From Saprospiraceae bacterium (GTDB lineage Bacteria; Bacteroidota; Bacteroidia; Chitinophagales; Saprospiraceae), in the NCBI GenBank assembly GCA_026129545.1, contig JAHCHX010000002.1, forward strand, positions 124,001 to 188,000: a stretch of 64,000 nt of DNA, given 5' to 3'. Position 1 is the stretch's first letter, and every line of letters starts with the position of its first letter. Under the pieces are notes generated by a model. It was not told where the DNA came from. It made no database searches and saw only the letters and a list, made by a program, of their open reading frames with translations. Below are positions 1-8,599 of the stretch, piece after piece. The translations under genes and the position numbers were made by a program.

Positions 1-2
1 GC

Positions 3-1400
3 CACCAGTACAGCCATGTTTGGATAGACTTTAAAGGGATTCAAGACCCATACATGAAAAAAGCGGGTTTCGATTATTTTGAAAACTCCCGCCGCGCCAC
101 CCTCGCCAATCGCCAGCACTGCATTGACAATCCCCTCAAATTCAAAGGCTACGGCGAAAATATCTGGGGACTCACGGCTGGCGACGGCCCCGACGCCGAA
201 ATGGAACACGAGGGAAAACGCATCTTTTGCCCCGGCTACAGCGCGCGCGGCGTGGCGATTGACTACCTCGACGACGACGGCACCATCGCCCCCACGGCCG
301 CGCTCGCGTCCATGCCTTTCGCGCCCGAAGTGGTGCTGCCCACCGCCGAGGCGATGTGGAATCGCTGGCCGGTCGGCCCCTATGGCTTTTTCGACGGCTA
401 CAACGAAACGTTCACCGCTCTCGCCAAGTCGCCGAACGCCCAAGCGGGCTATCCGTTCTGGGTGGACCGCGACCAACTCGGCATTGACCAAGGCCCCATT
501 GTGCTCATGATTGAGAACTACCGCAGCGGCCTGCTTTGGAATTTGATGAAAAAAAACCCCTACATCGTGCAGGGGCTGAAACGGGCGGGATTCACCGGCG
601 GCTGGCTCGACAAAGTTGATTTCCCAAAACTTGCCAAAGGCATTACTTGGGCCGATGGTGAAAAAGCCAAACCCAACCCCGACGTTCCCGTTGACAATAA
701 CAGCTTTTTCAAAAGACTGGATTACAAAGACGCGGCGGGGAATAAACTGCCTTATCAGTTGGCAGAACCAGCGAATCCGAAAAAAGGAGAGCAATATCCT
801 TTAGTCATTTTCCTGCACGGCTCCGGCGAGCGCGGTGTGGACAACTCCTCCCAAATGAAAAACGCTGTCCATGCTTTTGTGGAAAAAGAGATGCGCCAAA
901 AACACCCTTGCTACCTGCTCGTGCCGCAATGCCCGCCCAACGAACGCTGGGCTGGCTCCTCCCGCGACCCGAAACTTGTTTTTGATGAAAAAAATCCGAC
1001 CGTGCCGGGGCGTATGGTCATCGAGTTGCTCGAAAAAACTTTGCAGGAACACCCAGACATTGACCGCAATCGCGTGTATATCACGGGTTTGAGCATGGGC
1101 GGCTTCGGAACGTTCGACGCTTTGATGCGCCGCCCCGATTTGTTCGCAGCAGGTATGCCGCTTTGTGGTGGCGGCGATGCTTCGCAAGTCGAGCGTATCA
1201 AAAACATCCCGCTTTGGGTGTTTCACGGGCGCTTGGACGAGGCGGTTCAACCAAAATTTTCTTGGGAAATGGCGGAGGCGTTGAAAAAAGTCGGCGGCAA
1301 GATGCAGTACACGGAATATTCGACTCTGGGGCACAACGTGTGGGACGTGACGTACTACAACCCGGCGGTGCTGGAGTGGCTTTTTAGTCAAAAAAAGTAG
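3..1400 (+). CDS. Glucoamylase-like / alpha-beta hydrolase fusion (5' partial)
   Basis: The reading frame is open to the left edge, so the N-terminus is missing. The visible part starts inside a glucoamylase-like domain (PF10091 type): YSHVWIDFKGI, DYFENSRRATLANRQHCI, then YGENIWGLTAGDGPD. This is followed from about residue 235 by a serine hydrolase of the dienelactone hydrolase/prolyl oligopeptidase kind: LVIFLHGSGERG (oxyanion region), nucleophile elbow GLSMGGFG, acid HGRLDEA and catalytic His in LGHNVWD. By family knowledge the first domain acts on glucans and the second could be a carbohydrate esterase or peptidase. The role is inferred from the GH3 and SusC/D genes downstream. The stop is followed directly by an inverted repeat array. 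The fusion of these two domains in one chain is unusual to me. Confidence 0.8.
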   Translation, partial: HQYSHVWIDFKGIQDPYMKKAGFDYFENSRRATLANRQHCIDNPLKFKGYGENIWGLTAGDGPDAEMEHEGKRIFCPGYSARGVAIDYLDDDGTIAPTAALASMPFAPEVVLPTAEAMWNRWPVGPYGFFDGYNETFTALAKSPNAQAGYPFWVDRDQLGIDQGPIVLMIENYRSGLLWNLMKKNPYIVQGLKRAGFTGGWLDKVDFPKLAKGITWADGEKAKPNPDVPVDNNSFFKRLDYKDAAGNKLPYQLAEPANPKKGEQYPLVIFLHGSGERGVDNSSQMKNAVHAFVEKEMRQKHPCYLLVPQCPPNERWAGSSRDPKLVFDEKNPTVPGRMVIELLEKTLQEHPDIDRNRVYITGLSMGGFGTFDALMRRPDLFAAGMPLCGGGDASQVERIKNIPLWVFHGRLDEAVQPKFSWEMAEALKKVGGKMQYTEYSTLGHNVWDVTYYNPAVLEWLFSQKK

Positions 1401-1474
1401 GTTGATAAAGGTTGATGAGGGTTGATAAAAGTTGATAATCAACCTTCATAAACTTTCATCAACCTTTATCAACC
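1400..1474. repeat. Inverted GTTGATA-type repeat array between converging genes
   Basis: A perfect 19-bp inverted repeat (1400-1418 and 1456-1474, GGTTGATAAAGGTTGATGA) encloses more imperfect copies of GGTTGATAAA. It begins at the stop codon of the upstream plus-strand gene and runs into the last codons of the minus-strand Uma2 gene, where it encodes the residues MVDKG and the stop. It can form a long hairpin in either transcript and probably acts as a bidirectional 3' end. Same architecture as the arrays at 10110, 40179 and 62357. Confidence 0.85.
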
Positions 1475-2040
1475 ATAAAACTAACCCCCTCGTAAACATC
1501 CGACAACTCCAACGTCACCCCCAAAGCCGGAATCGGGAAACGCTCGTCGGATTGCAGGTAAGTGGACGCTTCCCAATCGCCGTTTTCCAACTTGACGCGC
1601 ACCTCGACGAAGATTTTTTCAGAGTCCACGAGGATGTAGTTTTGGAGCGAGGCGATGTTTTTGTAAAGAATGAATTTGTCAGTAGAGTCATAAATCCGCG
1701 AGCTTTTGGACATGACTTCGAAGATGACGGAAGGATGTTGGATGATGTACTGGTTGTCGGCATCACGCGGGTCGGAAGTTACGATGACATCGGGGTAGGT
1801 GTAATCATTTTCAGCACCAAATTGCGCTTTGACGTTCTCCGTCTGGACGCGCAAGTTTTTGAGGATTTGTTTCAACGCTGCTTTGAGATTGAAACAAATA
1901 TCGTTGTGGTCAACTGTTGTGCCGGGCATGGGTATCAGGTTTCCGTTGATAAACTCGTGGCGGATTTCAGAGCGTTCCTCGAACTCGATATATTCCTCGA
2001 CGGTCATCGGGCGGCTGGTAGTCAAAACTTCGTCCTTCAT
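1459..2040 (-). CDS. Uma2 family PD-(D/E)XK nuclease-fold protein (tandem copy A)
   Basis: A 193-residue Uma2 (DUF820) protein. The family has a restriction-endonuclease-like fold and no settled function. Visible core: RPMTVEEYIEF, HEFINGNLIPMPG, YPDVIVT (catalytic-type Asp), VIFEVMSKSSR (Glu) and NYILVDSE. I start it at the ATG at 2040 (MKDEVLTT), because the next gene, its close paralogue, starts with the same residues; an upstream ATG would add ten residues with no counterpart. The first 42 residues and most of the C-terminal half match copy B, while the middle differs strongly. The C-terminal MVDKG is absent from copy B and is encoded by the flanking repeat array. It lies 26 bp downstream of copy B on the same strand. 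Confidence 0.85.
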   Translation of the reverse strand: MKDEVLTTSRPMTVEEYIEFEERSEIRHEFINGNLIPMPGTTVDHNDICFNLKAALKQILKNLRVQTENVKAQFGAENDYTYPDVIVTSDPRDADNQYIIQHPSVIFEVMSKSSRIYDSTDKFILYKNIASLQNYILVDSEKIFVEVRVKLENGDWEASTYLQSDERFPIPALGVTLELSDVYEGVSFMVDKG

Positions 2041-2066
2041 GTTGTAAATCATTTGAAATGAAAAAA

Positions 2067-2642
2067 TCAAAGGAAACTAACCCCCTCATAAACAGCTGAT
2101 AACTCCAACGTCACCCCCAAAGCCGGAATCGAAAAACGCTCGTCGGATTGCAGGTAAGTGGACGCTTCCCATTCGCCGTTTTCCAACTTGACGCGCACCT
2201 CGACGAAGATTTTTTCAGAGTCCACGAGGATGTAATTTTGGAGCGAGGCGATGTTCTTGTAGCGGATGAATTTGTCGGCGGCATCTTCGATGCGGGAGCT
2301 TTTGGACATGACTTCGAAGATAACGGAGGGGTACTGAATAAGGTAGCGTTGCTTGAAATCGCGCTTGTCGCCAGTCACTATTACATCAGGATAAGTGTAA
2401 TCCTTCTCAGATGAGATTTGGACTTTCACGTTTTCCTGTTGGATTTTGAAATCTGCTTTTGACAGCAGCGAACGAAGCAGTATGACGAGATTGATACAAA
2501 TGTCATTGTGGAATAGGGTAGTGCCGGGCATAGGTATCAGGTTTCCGTTGATGAATTCGTGGCGGATTTCGGAGCGTTCCTCGAACTCGATATACTCCTC
2601 GACGGTCATCGGGCGGCTGGTAGTCAAAACTTCGTCCTTCAT
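2067..2642 (-). CDS. Uma2 family PD-(D/E)XK nuclease-fold protein (tandem copy B)
   Basis: A 191-residue Uma2 protein, paralogue of the gene immediately downstream. Same landmarks: RPMTVEEYIEF, YPDVIVTGD, VIFEVMSKSSR, ASLQNYILVDSE. The divergent block covers roughly residues 43-110 (predicted to hold helices and the first active-site strand), with near identity on both sides. This suggests a tandem duplication followed by partial gene conversion or replacement of the middle. It is transcribed away from the GH3 gene, with only 53 bp between the two start codons, so the promoters must be short or overlap. Function unknown beyond the fold. Confidence 0.85.
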   Translation of the reverse strand: MKDEVLTTSRPMTVEEYIEFEERSEIRHEFINGNLIPMPGTTLFHNDICINLVILLRSLLSKADFKIQQENVKVQISSEKDYTYPDVIVTGDKRDFKQRYLIQYPSVIFEVMSKSSRIEDAADKFIRYKNIASLQNYILVDSEKIFVEVRVKLENGEWEASTYLQSDERFSIPALGVTLELSAVYEGVSFL

Positions 2643-2695
2643 GTCGTAAATTTTTGATTGGACAAAAATACACTTCAGGCATCAAACTTTCAAGA

Positions 2696-4915
2696 ATGAG
2701 AAAACTCGCGTACCTCCTTTTTTTCATAAACCTGCTGTACCTCAACACAATACAGGCTCAAATCTACCGCCCGTCGTCTGCCAACGAACAGCGCGTCAGC
2801 GACCTGCTCGCGGCCATGACGCTGGACGAAAAAATCGGCCAGCTCACCCTCTACACCACCGACTGGGGCAGCACTGGGCCGACGATTCGCGAAGGCTACA
2901 AAAACGACATACGTTCCGGCGCTTGCGGCAACCTGTTCAACAGCCACACCGTCGGCTTCGTGCGCGAGCTGCAAAAAGTCGCCGTCGAAGAAACCCGGCT
3001 GAAAATCCCCTTGCTCTTTGGATTCGACGTGATTCACGGCTACAAAACCATTTTCCCGATTCCCCTCGGCGAGGCCGCGAGTTGGGATCTGGAAGCCATC
3101 GAAAAATCCGCCCGCGTCTCCTCCACCGAAGCCGCCGCCGCTGGCCTCAATTGGACTTTCGCCCCCATGGTGGACATCTCGCGCGACCCGCGTTGGGGCC
3201 GCGTGATGGAAGGCGCCGGTGAAGACCCCTGCCTCGGCAGCCGCATCGCCGAAGCGCGGGTGCGCGGCATTCAGGGCAAAAAAATCGGCGACACCGATGC
3301 CTTACTCGCCTGCGTGAAACACTTTGCCGGCTACGGCGCGCCCATCGCCGGGCGCGACTACAACACGGTGGACATGAGCGAACGCTACTTCCGCGAGTTT
3401 TACCTGCCGCCCTACGAGGCCGCCGTTCGGGCGGGCGCGGCGACGGTGATGACCTCTTTCAACGACTACGACGGCGTGCCCGCCACAGGAAACAAATACT
3501 TGCTCACCGACATCCTGCGCAAAGAGTGGGGATTCAGGGGCTTCGTCGTCACCGACTACACCTCCATCAACGAAATGGTCAATCACGGCGTGGCCGCCGA
3601 CGATAAAGCAGCTGGCGAACTTGCGCTCAACGCAGGCGTGGACATGGATATGCAAGGCGCGGTCTATCAGCGTTTTTTGAAAAAATCCGTGCAAGAAGGC
3701 AAGGTCAAAATGGCTGACATTGACGAAGCCGTGAGAAGAATTTTAAGGCTGAAATTTGAATTGGGCTTGTTTGAAGACCCCTACAAATTCTGCGACGAGA
3801 CCCGCCAAACGACCACCCTGCTCAGCCTCGAACACCGCGCCGCCGCCCGCGACGTGTCGCGCAAGAGCATCGTTTTGTTGAAAAATCAAAACAATGTTTT
3901 ACCGCTGAACAAGAGTCAAAAAATAGCCCTCATCGGCCCGCTGGCCGACAACAAAAGCGAACTCATCGGCAACTGGAACGGCGCGGGCAACGCGAATGAT
4001 TGCGTGAGTTTGCAAGAAGGTATCGCTAACCTTCGGTTGGCGAACCTCGCTTTTGCGCGTGGCTGCGAAATGGAAGGCACGGACAAATCCGGCTTCGACG
4101 AAGCCTTGCGCATCGCGCAAACCGCTGACGTGGTGGTGGTCGCAGTCGGCGAAAAAGCCATGATGAGCGGCGAAGCCGCGTCGCGCGCCGACATCACCTT
4201 GCCCGGAGTACAGGAAGATTTGGTGCTGGAACTCGTGAAAACCGGCAAACCCGTCATCGTCGTTTTGATGAACGGCAGGCCGCTCGCCATCCCGAAAATC
4301 GCCGAAAGCGCCGCCGCCATTTTAGAGACTTGGTGGCTCGGCACCGAAGCGGGCAACGCCATCGCCGACGTGCTGTTCGGCGACTACAATCCTTCTGGCA
4401 AATTGCCGATGACTTTCCCGCGCTCGGTCGGTCAAGTCCCCATTTTTTACAACGAAAAAAGCACAGGGCGGCCTTTCGACCCGAACTCAAAATGGACGAG
4501 CAAGTACATTGACGAGGAAAACGCACCGCTTTTCCCCTTCGGTTTTGGCCTCAGTTACACGACGTTTAGTTACAGCGAGCCGAAGGTTGACAAAGCCGTT
4601 TTCAAGAAAGGAGAAAATTTACAAATCACCGTGAGCGTGAAAAACTCGGGAAGCCGCGCAGGGGAAGAAGTCGTGCAACTTTATGTGCGCGACCTCGTCG
4701 GCTCGGTCACGCGGCCTGTGAAAGAGTTGAAAGGTTTCCAAAAAATCATGTTGAAAGCGGGAGAATCGCGGGAAGTGAAATTCACGCTGACGGAGCGCGA
4801 TTTGAGTTTTTGGCGGGGCGACATGACCTTCGGCACGGAGGCGGGCGAGTTCGACATCATGGTGGGCGGCGATTCGGCGGATTTCAAAAAGGCGCGGGTG
4901 CGGATGACGGATTAG
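2696..4915 (+). CDS. bglX: GH3 beta-glucosidase, periplasmic (BglX-like)
   Basis: A 739-residue glycoside hydrolase family 3 enzyme that releases terminal glucose from beta-glucan oligosaccharides in the periplasm. I start it at 2696 because that ATG opens a clear signal peptide (MRKLAYLLFFINLLYL...QAQ). Order: N-terminal barrel with DVIHGYKTIFPIPLG and KHFAGYGAPIAGRDYN; the nucleophile Asp lies in GFVVTDYTS; then the C-terminal alpha/beta domain with GEDPCLGSR upstream and VVAVGEKAMMSGEAASR; then a fibronectin III-like domain (GEEVVQLYVRDLVGSV). Length is normal for the BglX group. Its stop overlaps the stop of the opposite Uma2 gene by a few bases. Together with the SusC/D pair it points to beta-glucan use; the exact glycan is not determined. 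Confidence 0.92.
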   Translation: MRKLAYLLFFINLLYLNTIQAQIYRPSSANEQRVSDLLAAMTLDEKIGQLTLYTTDWGSTGPTIREGYKNDIRSGACGNLFNSHTVGFVRELQKVAVEETRLKIPLLFGFDVIHGYKTIFPIPLGEAASWDLEAIEKSARVSSTEAAAAGLNWTFAPMVDISRDPRWGRVMEGAGEDPCLGSRIAEARVRGIQGKKIGDTDALLACVKHFAGYGAPIAGRDYNTVDMSERYFREFYLPPYEAAVRAGAATVMTSFNDYDGVPATGNKYLLTDILRKEWGFRGFVVTDYTSINEMVNHGVAADDKAAGELALNAGVDMDMQGAVYQRFLKKSVQEGKVKMADIDEAVRRILRLKFELGLFEDPYKFCDETRQTTTLLSLEHRAAARDVSRKSIVLLKNQNNVLPLNKSQKIALIGPLADNKSELIGNWNGAGNANDCVSLQEGIANLRLANLAFARGCEMEGTDKSGFDEALRIAQTADVVVVAVGEKAMMSGEAASRADITLPGVQEDLVLELVKTGKPVIVVLMNGRPLAIPKIAESAAAILETWWLGTEAGNAIADVLFGDYNPSGKLPMTFPRSVGQVPIFYNEKSTGRPFDPNSKWTSKYIDEENAPLFPFGFGLSYTTFSYSEPKVDKAVFKKGENLQITVSVKNSGSRAGEEVVQLYVRDLVGSVTRPVKELKGFQKIMLKAGESREVKFTLTERDLSFWRGDMTFGTEAGEFDIMVGGDSADFKKARVRMTD

Positions 4916-5469
4916 GCGAATACCTCGGCCACCTTGATTTTCAAGCCCGCCAGCACCACTGACTCCACCTCGCCGCCTTCCTCGCCCAAAAAAGCCAAAT
5001 CGTAAACCCCGTCTTTTAAGACATGAACTTCGATGGTGCGGCTGCGCGGGTCCACAATCCAGTATTCCGACACCCCAAGCCTTTGATAGATTTTGAGTTT
5101 GTCGCCCCGGTCAATTTTGTAAGTGCCGGGCGAGAGGATTTCAACGAGCAAATCGGGAGTGCCCTCGATACCCCCCCTTTGAATAATGTGCGCTTTTGCA
5201 GCAGAGACAAAAATGATGTCGGGCTGAACGAAGTTTTCTTCGTCGAGATAGACATCGTAGGGGGCGTGGAATATTCTCCCCACCATTTTTTCAGGAACGT
5301 GGCGGAAAAAAATTCGCAGCAGGTTAGAAGAGGCATTTTGGTGGTCAGTGTCGGGAGATACTCTTTTCACGATTTCGCCATTGATAAGTTCATAGAAATA
5401 GCCCGGCTCAAAAATGTCCAGTTCCAGAAACTCGCGGACGGTGAGCGTTTTTTCCAGCGTGGTCGTCAT
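4912..5469 (-). CDS. Uma2 family protein C
   Basis: A 185-residue Uma2 family protein, only distantly related to the tandem pair at 1459-2642. Core motifs: TVREFLELD, YELINGEIV, QPDIIFVS (Asp), LLVEILSPGTYKIDRGDK (Glu plus downstream Lys) and VSEYWIVDPRSR. All expected PD-(D/E)XK-like positions look intact. Its 3' end overlaps the GH3 gene and it starts 78 bp from the divergently read SusC start. Uma2 genes are typically present in many copies in cyanobacteria and Bacteroidota; their cellular role is unknown. Confidence 0.88.
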   Translation of the reverse strand: MTTTLEKTLTVREFLELDIFEPGYFYELINGEIVKRVSPDTDHQNASSNLLRIFFRHVPEKMVGRIFHAPYDVYLDEENFVQPDIIFVSAAKAHIIQRGGIEGTPDLLVEILSPGTYKIDRGDKLKIYQRLGVSEYWIVDPRSRTIEVHVLKDGVYDLAFLGEEGGEVESVVLAGLKIKVAEVFA

Positions 5470-5547
5470 TGTTCAAAAGTTGAATTTGCGAAACAAAAAT
5501 AGTCTTTTCTAACCACTTTTCATTTTGGAAATAAAAACCGTAATCGT

Positions 5548-8547
5548 ATGAAGCACATTTTTACAAAACTCAAAAAAAGGCGGGCAGCACTGCCACTGCT
5601 GCTGTTCGGCCTGCTGTCGTTCCAAACGACATTTGCACAAGTCCGCGTCACAGGGCGCGTGACCGATGCCAGCAACGGTGAGGCACTCATTGGCACCACC
5701 GTCAGGGAAAAGGACGCGAACGCGGGCACCACCACTGACTTCGACGGCAACTTTGGCTTCGAGGTGAGCAGCGCGGATGCCACGCTGGTGTTCGAGTACA
5801 CGGGTTTTTTGCTCAAGGAAGTTCCGCTCAATGGCAAGACGTACATAGAGGTAGCCATGGGCGAGGATGTCAGTCTTTTGGGCGAAATCGTCGTGGTCGG
5901 CTATGGCACCCAGCGCAAAAGCGACCTCACAGGAGCGGTCGGCACGGTGAAGGCCAAGGATATTGAGCGCATCCCGTCCGCGTCGGTTGACCAAGCCTTG
6001 CAAGGCAAAATCGCGGGCGTGTATGTGACCCCCGCCAGCGGGCAGCCGGGCGCGGCAGCCATCATCAGAATACGCGGCACTGGCACCCTCAACAACGCCA
6101 ACCCGCTTTTTGTGGTGGATGGTATGTTGCTGGACGATATTTCATTCGTCAACCCACAGGATGTGGAATCGGTCGAGGTGCTGAAAGATGCCTCCGCGAC
6201 AGCGATTTACGGCAACCGGGGCGCCAATGGGGTCATCATCATCACCACCAAGCGGGGCAAAAAAGGCGACGCGGTCATCTCGCTGGGCAGCTATTATGGC
6301 TCCCAAGCAGTGACGCGCCAGATACCGATGGCCAACGCCGCGCAGTTCGCACAGCTCTATAACGAACTGACCAACTCCTCCTACTTCCCCGACCCGGCCT
6401 CATTGGGCGAAGGAACCAACTGGCAGGACGTGATTTTCCGGGATGCCCCCATCGCAAACGTGCAGGTCAGCGCCATGGGCGGCTCCGACAAGCTGCTCTA
6501 TAATGTGTCGGCCAACTACTTCAAGCAGGACGGCATCATTCGCGAGTCGCAGTTTGAGCGGGTTTCGCTGCGGCTCAACAACGAGTACCAGCTGAACAAA
6601 TCCATCAAATTGGGCAACAACGTCGTGTTTTTCAATGCCAAATCACAAAACCCGCCGGGTGTGTTGGGTTCCGCTTACCGAATGCCGCCAGTGTTTGGGG
6701 TGCGCGATTCTGTTGGCAATTTCAGCGACCCGACATTTTTCGGCGCGGCCATTGCCAACCCCGCCGCGGATTTGTTTTACAAAAACAACAATCACACCAC
6801 CGGGCGACGTCTCGTGGGCACGGTGTTCGCCGACGTCAAATTGTTCAAACACTTTACTTTCCGCAGCAACCTGGGCGGCGATTTCGCCTTTTTCCGCGAC
6901 AAATACTACGAACCGGTTTTCCGGGTGTCGAACTCGCAACTGAACATCGAGGACAAACTCAATATCGGTGTCAACGAAAACCGCTCTTGGCTTTGGGAAA
7001 ACACGCTGAACTTCGACAAAGAGTGGAAAGACCTGCGCCTCAATGTGTTGGGCGGATACACCGCGCAGGAAAACTACTATGAGTTCTTCGGCGCGGGGCG
7101 GCGCAACTTTCCTTCCGGCGACGACGAGCTGCTCTTCCTGAACGCGGGCGATGTGCTCACGCAGACCAACTCGGGCGGCGCTGGCGAATGGGCCATGGCG
7201 AGCTATCTCGGACGCATCAACGTCACTTTGTTCGACCGCTACCTCCTTACCGCCTCCATCCGTGCCGACGGTTCTTCCCGATTCGCGGCATCCAACCGCT
7301 GGGGCTATTTCCCTTCTTTTGCGGTGGGTTGGAATATCGCGCAGGAACGATTCATGGCTAGCCAACGAGTGTTCGACCGCTTGAAACTACGCGCTTCGTG
7401 GGGCATAGTGGGCAACGACAAAACCCAACTCTACCCTTCGTTCGGCTCCATCACGGGCAATCTGGGGGTCATACTCGGCCCCGATGAGACGCTCAACCAA
7501 GGCGCCTCGCTCATCTTCCTCGCCAACCCGAACGTGCGCTGGGAAAGCGCCCGCCAGACCGATGTGGGGGTAGAGTTTGCGCTGCTCAACAATCGCTTGA
7601 CGGCAGAGGTGGACTGGTACAATCGCTACACCTACGACATTCTCTCCGCCCCACCCATACCTTCTTACGTCGGTTCGCAGGGCAATCCTGTCGTCAACGT
7701 GGCCGATGTGCAAAACGTAGGCTGGGACTTCACGCTGGGCTGGCGCAACTCGCACAATCGGTTCTCTTACAACATCACGGGCATTTTTTCCACTGTCGAC
7801 AACGAGGTGATGAAATTGGACAAACGCCTTTCGCGCGTGTTCAACGGCGGCACGGCGCAAGGCGATTTCGCCACCTTGACAGAGGTAGGCCAACCCATCG
7901 GCAGTTTTTATGGTTTTGTCACCAACGGCGTTTTCCAAACTGCCGACGAAGCCGCGAGCAGCCCGCGCCTCGGCAACGAAACAGCCGGCGACTTGCGCTA
8001 TGTTGACCTGAATGGCGACGGTGTCATCAACTCGGAAGACCGCACCTATTTGGGCAGCCCGATTCCGAAGTTCAACTACGGCTTCACGGCGAGCTTCGAC
8101 TTTGCAGGCCTCGACTTTGCTGCGGATTTCTTCGGCGTGTCCGGCAACAAAGTGGTCAACACCAAGGCCTTGGCGCGTTTCGCGGTCTACAACTGGGAAC
8201 AATCGTTCTTCGACGGGCGCTGGACAGGGCCGGGCACCAGCACCGACAAACCACGCATCACCAACGGCGGACACAACTATCGAATGTCTGACTATTGGGT
8301 AGAGGATGGCTCATTTTTCCGACTGCGAAGCATCGTATTGGGTTATTCGCTCCCCGGCAAGGTGGTTTCCAGAATTGGGTTGACGCGCTTTAGAGTGTAT
8401 GCCAGCGGCACCAACCTTTGGACCAAACAGCAGTATTCGGGTTACTCGCCGGAATTTCCCGGCAGCAGCGTTTTCACCGCTGGGCTTGATTACGGGAATT
8501 ACCCGATTGCCAAGACGCTCCTTTTCGGGCTGGATGTGTCATTCTAA
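5548..8547 (+). CDS. susC: SusC/RagA-type TonB-dependent outer-membrane transporter
   Basis: A 999-residue glycan importer of the outer membrane. A signal peptide ends at TFAQ (about residue 30), followed by a carboxypeptidase-D regulatory-like domain (VTGRVTDASNGEALIGTTV, about 32-105) and the plug (VVVGYGTQRKSDLTGAV, RIRGTGTLNNANPLFVVDG, YGNRGANGVIIITTK). The rest is a beta-barrel with the SusC-typical DLNGDGVINSEDRTYLG motif and a C-terminal LLFGLDVSF strand. The class works with a SusD lipoprotein lid, here 52 bp downstream, and is energised by TonB-ExbBD. No sigma/anti-sigma pair sits beside it. Substrate inferred only: a beta-glucan-type oligosaccharide, from the flanking GH3 gene. Confidence 0.96.
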   Translation: MKHIFTKLKKRRAALPLLLFGLLSFQTTFAQVRVTGRVTDASNGEALIGTTVREKDANAGTTTDFDGNFGFEVSSADATLVFEYTGFLLKEVPLNGKTYIEVAMGEDVSLLGEIVVVGYGTQRKSDLTGAVGTVKAKDIERIPSASVDQALQGKIAGVYVTPASGQPGAAAIIRIRGTGTLNNANPLFVVDGMLLDDISFVNPQDVESVEVLKDASATAIYGNRGANGVIIITTKRGKKGDAVISLGSYYGSQAVTRQIPMANAAQFAQLYNELTNSSYFPDPASLGEGTNWQDVIFRDAPIANVQVSAMGGSDKLLYNVSANYFKQDGIIRESQFERVSLRLNNEYQLNKSIKLGNNVVFFNAKSQNPPGVLGSAYRMPPVFGVRDSVGNFSDPTFFGAAIANPAADLFYKNNNHTTGRRLVGTVFADVKLFKHFTFRSNLGGDFAFFRDKYYEPVFRVSNSQLNIEDKLNIGVNENRSWLWENTLNFDKEWKDLRLNVLGGYTAQENYYEFFGAGRRNFPSGDDELLFLNAGDVLTQTNSGGAGEWAMASYLGRINVTLFDRYLLTASIRADGSSRFAASNRWGYFPSFAVGWNIAQERFMASQRVFDRLKLRASWGIVGNDKTQLYPSFGSITGNLGVILGPDETLNQGASLIFLANPNVRWESARQTDVGVEFALLNNRLTAEVDWYNRYTYDILSAPPIPSYVGSQGNPVVNVADVQNVGWDFTLGWRNSHNRFSYNITGIFSTVDNEVMKLDKRLSRVFNGGTAQGDFATLTEVGQPIGSFYGFVTNGVFQTADEAASSPRLGNETAGDLRYVDLNGDGVINSEDRTYLGSPIPKFNYGFTASFDFAGLDFAADFFGVSGNKVVNTKALARFAVYNWEQSFFDGRWTGPGTSTDKPRITNGGHNYRMSDYWVEDGSFFRLRSIVLGYSLPGKVVSRIGLTRFRVYASGTNLWTKQQYSGYSPEFPGSSVFTAGLDYGNYPIAKTLLFGLDVSF

Positions 8548-8599
8548 AGCGCAGTATCAAAGTTGAAAAAAAACGCGAGTTCAAAAAAATAATAGCAAT

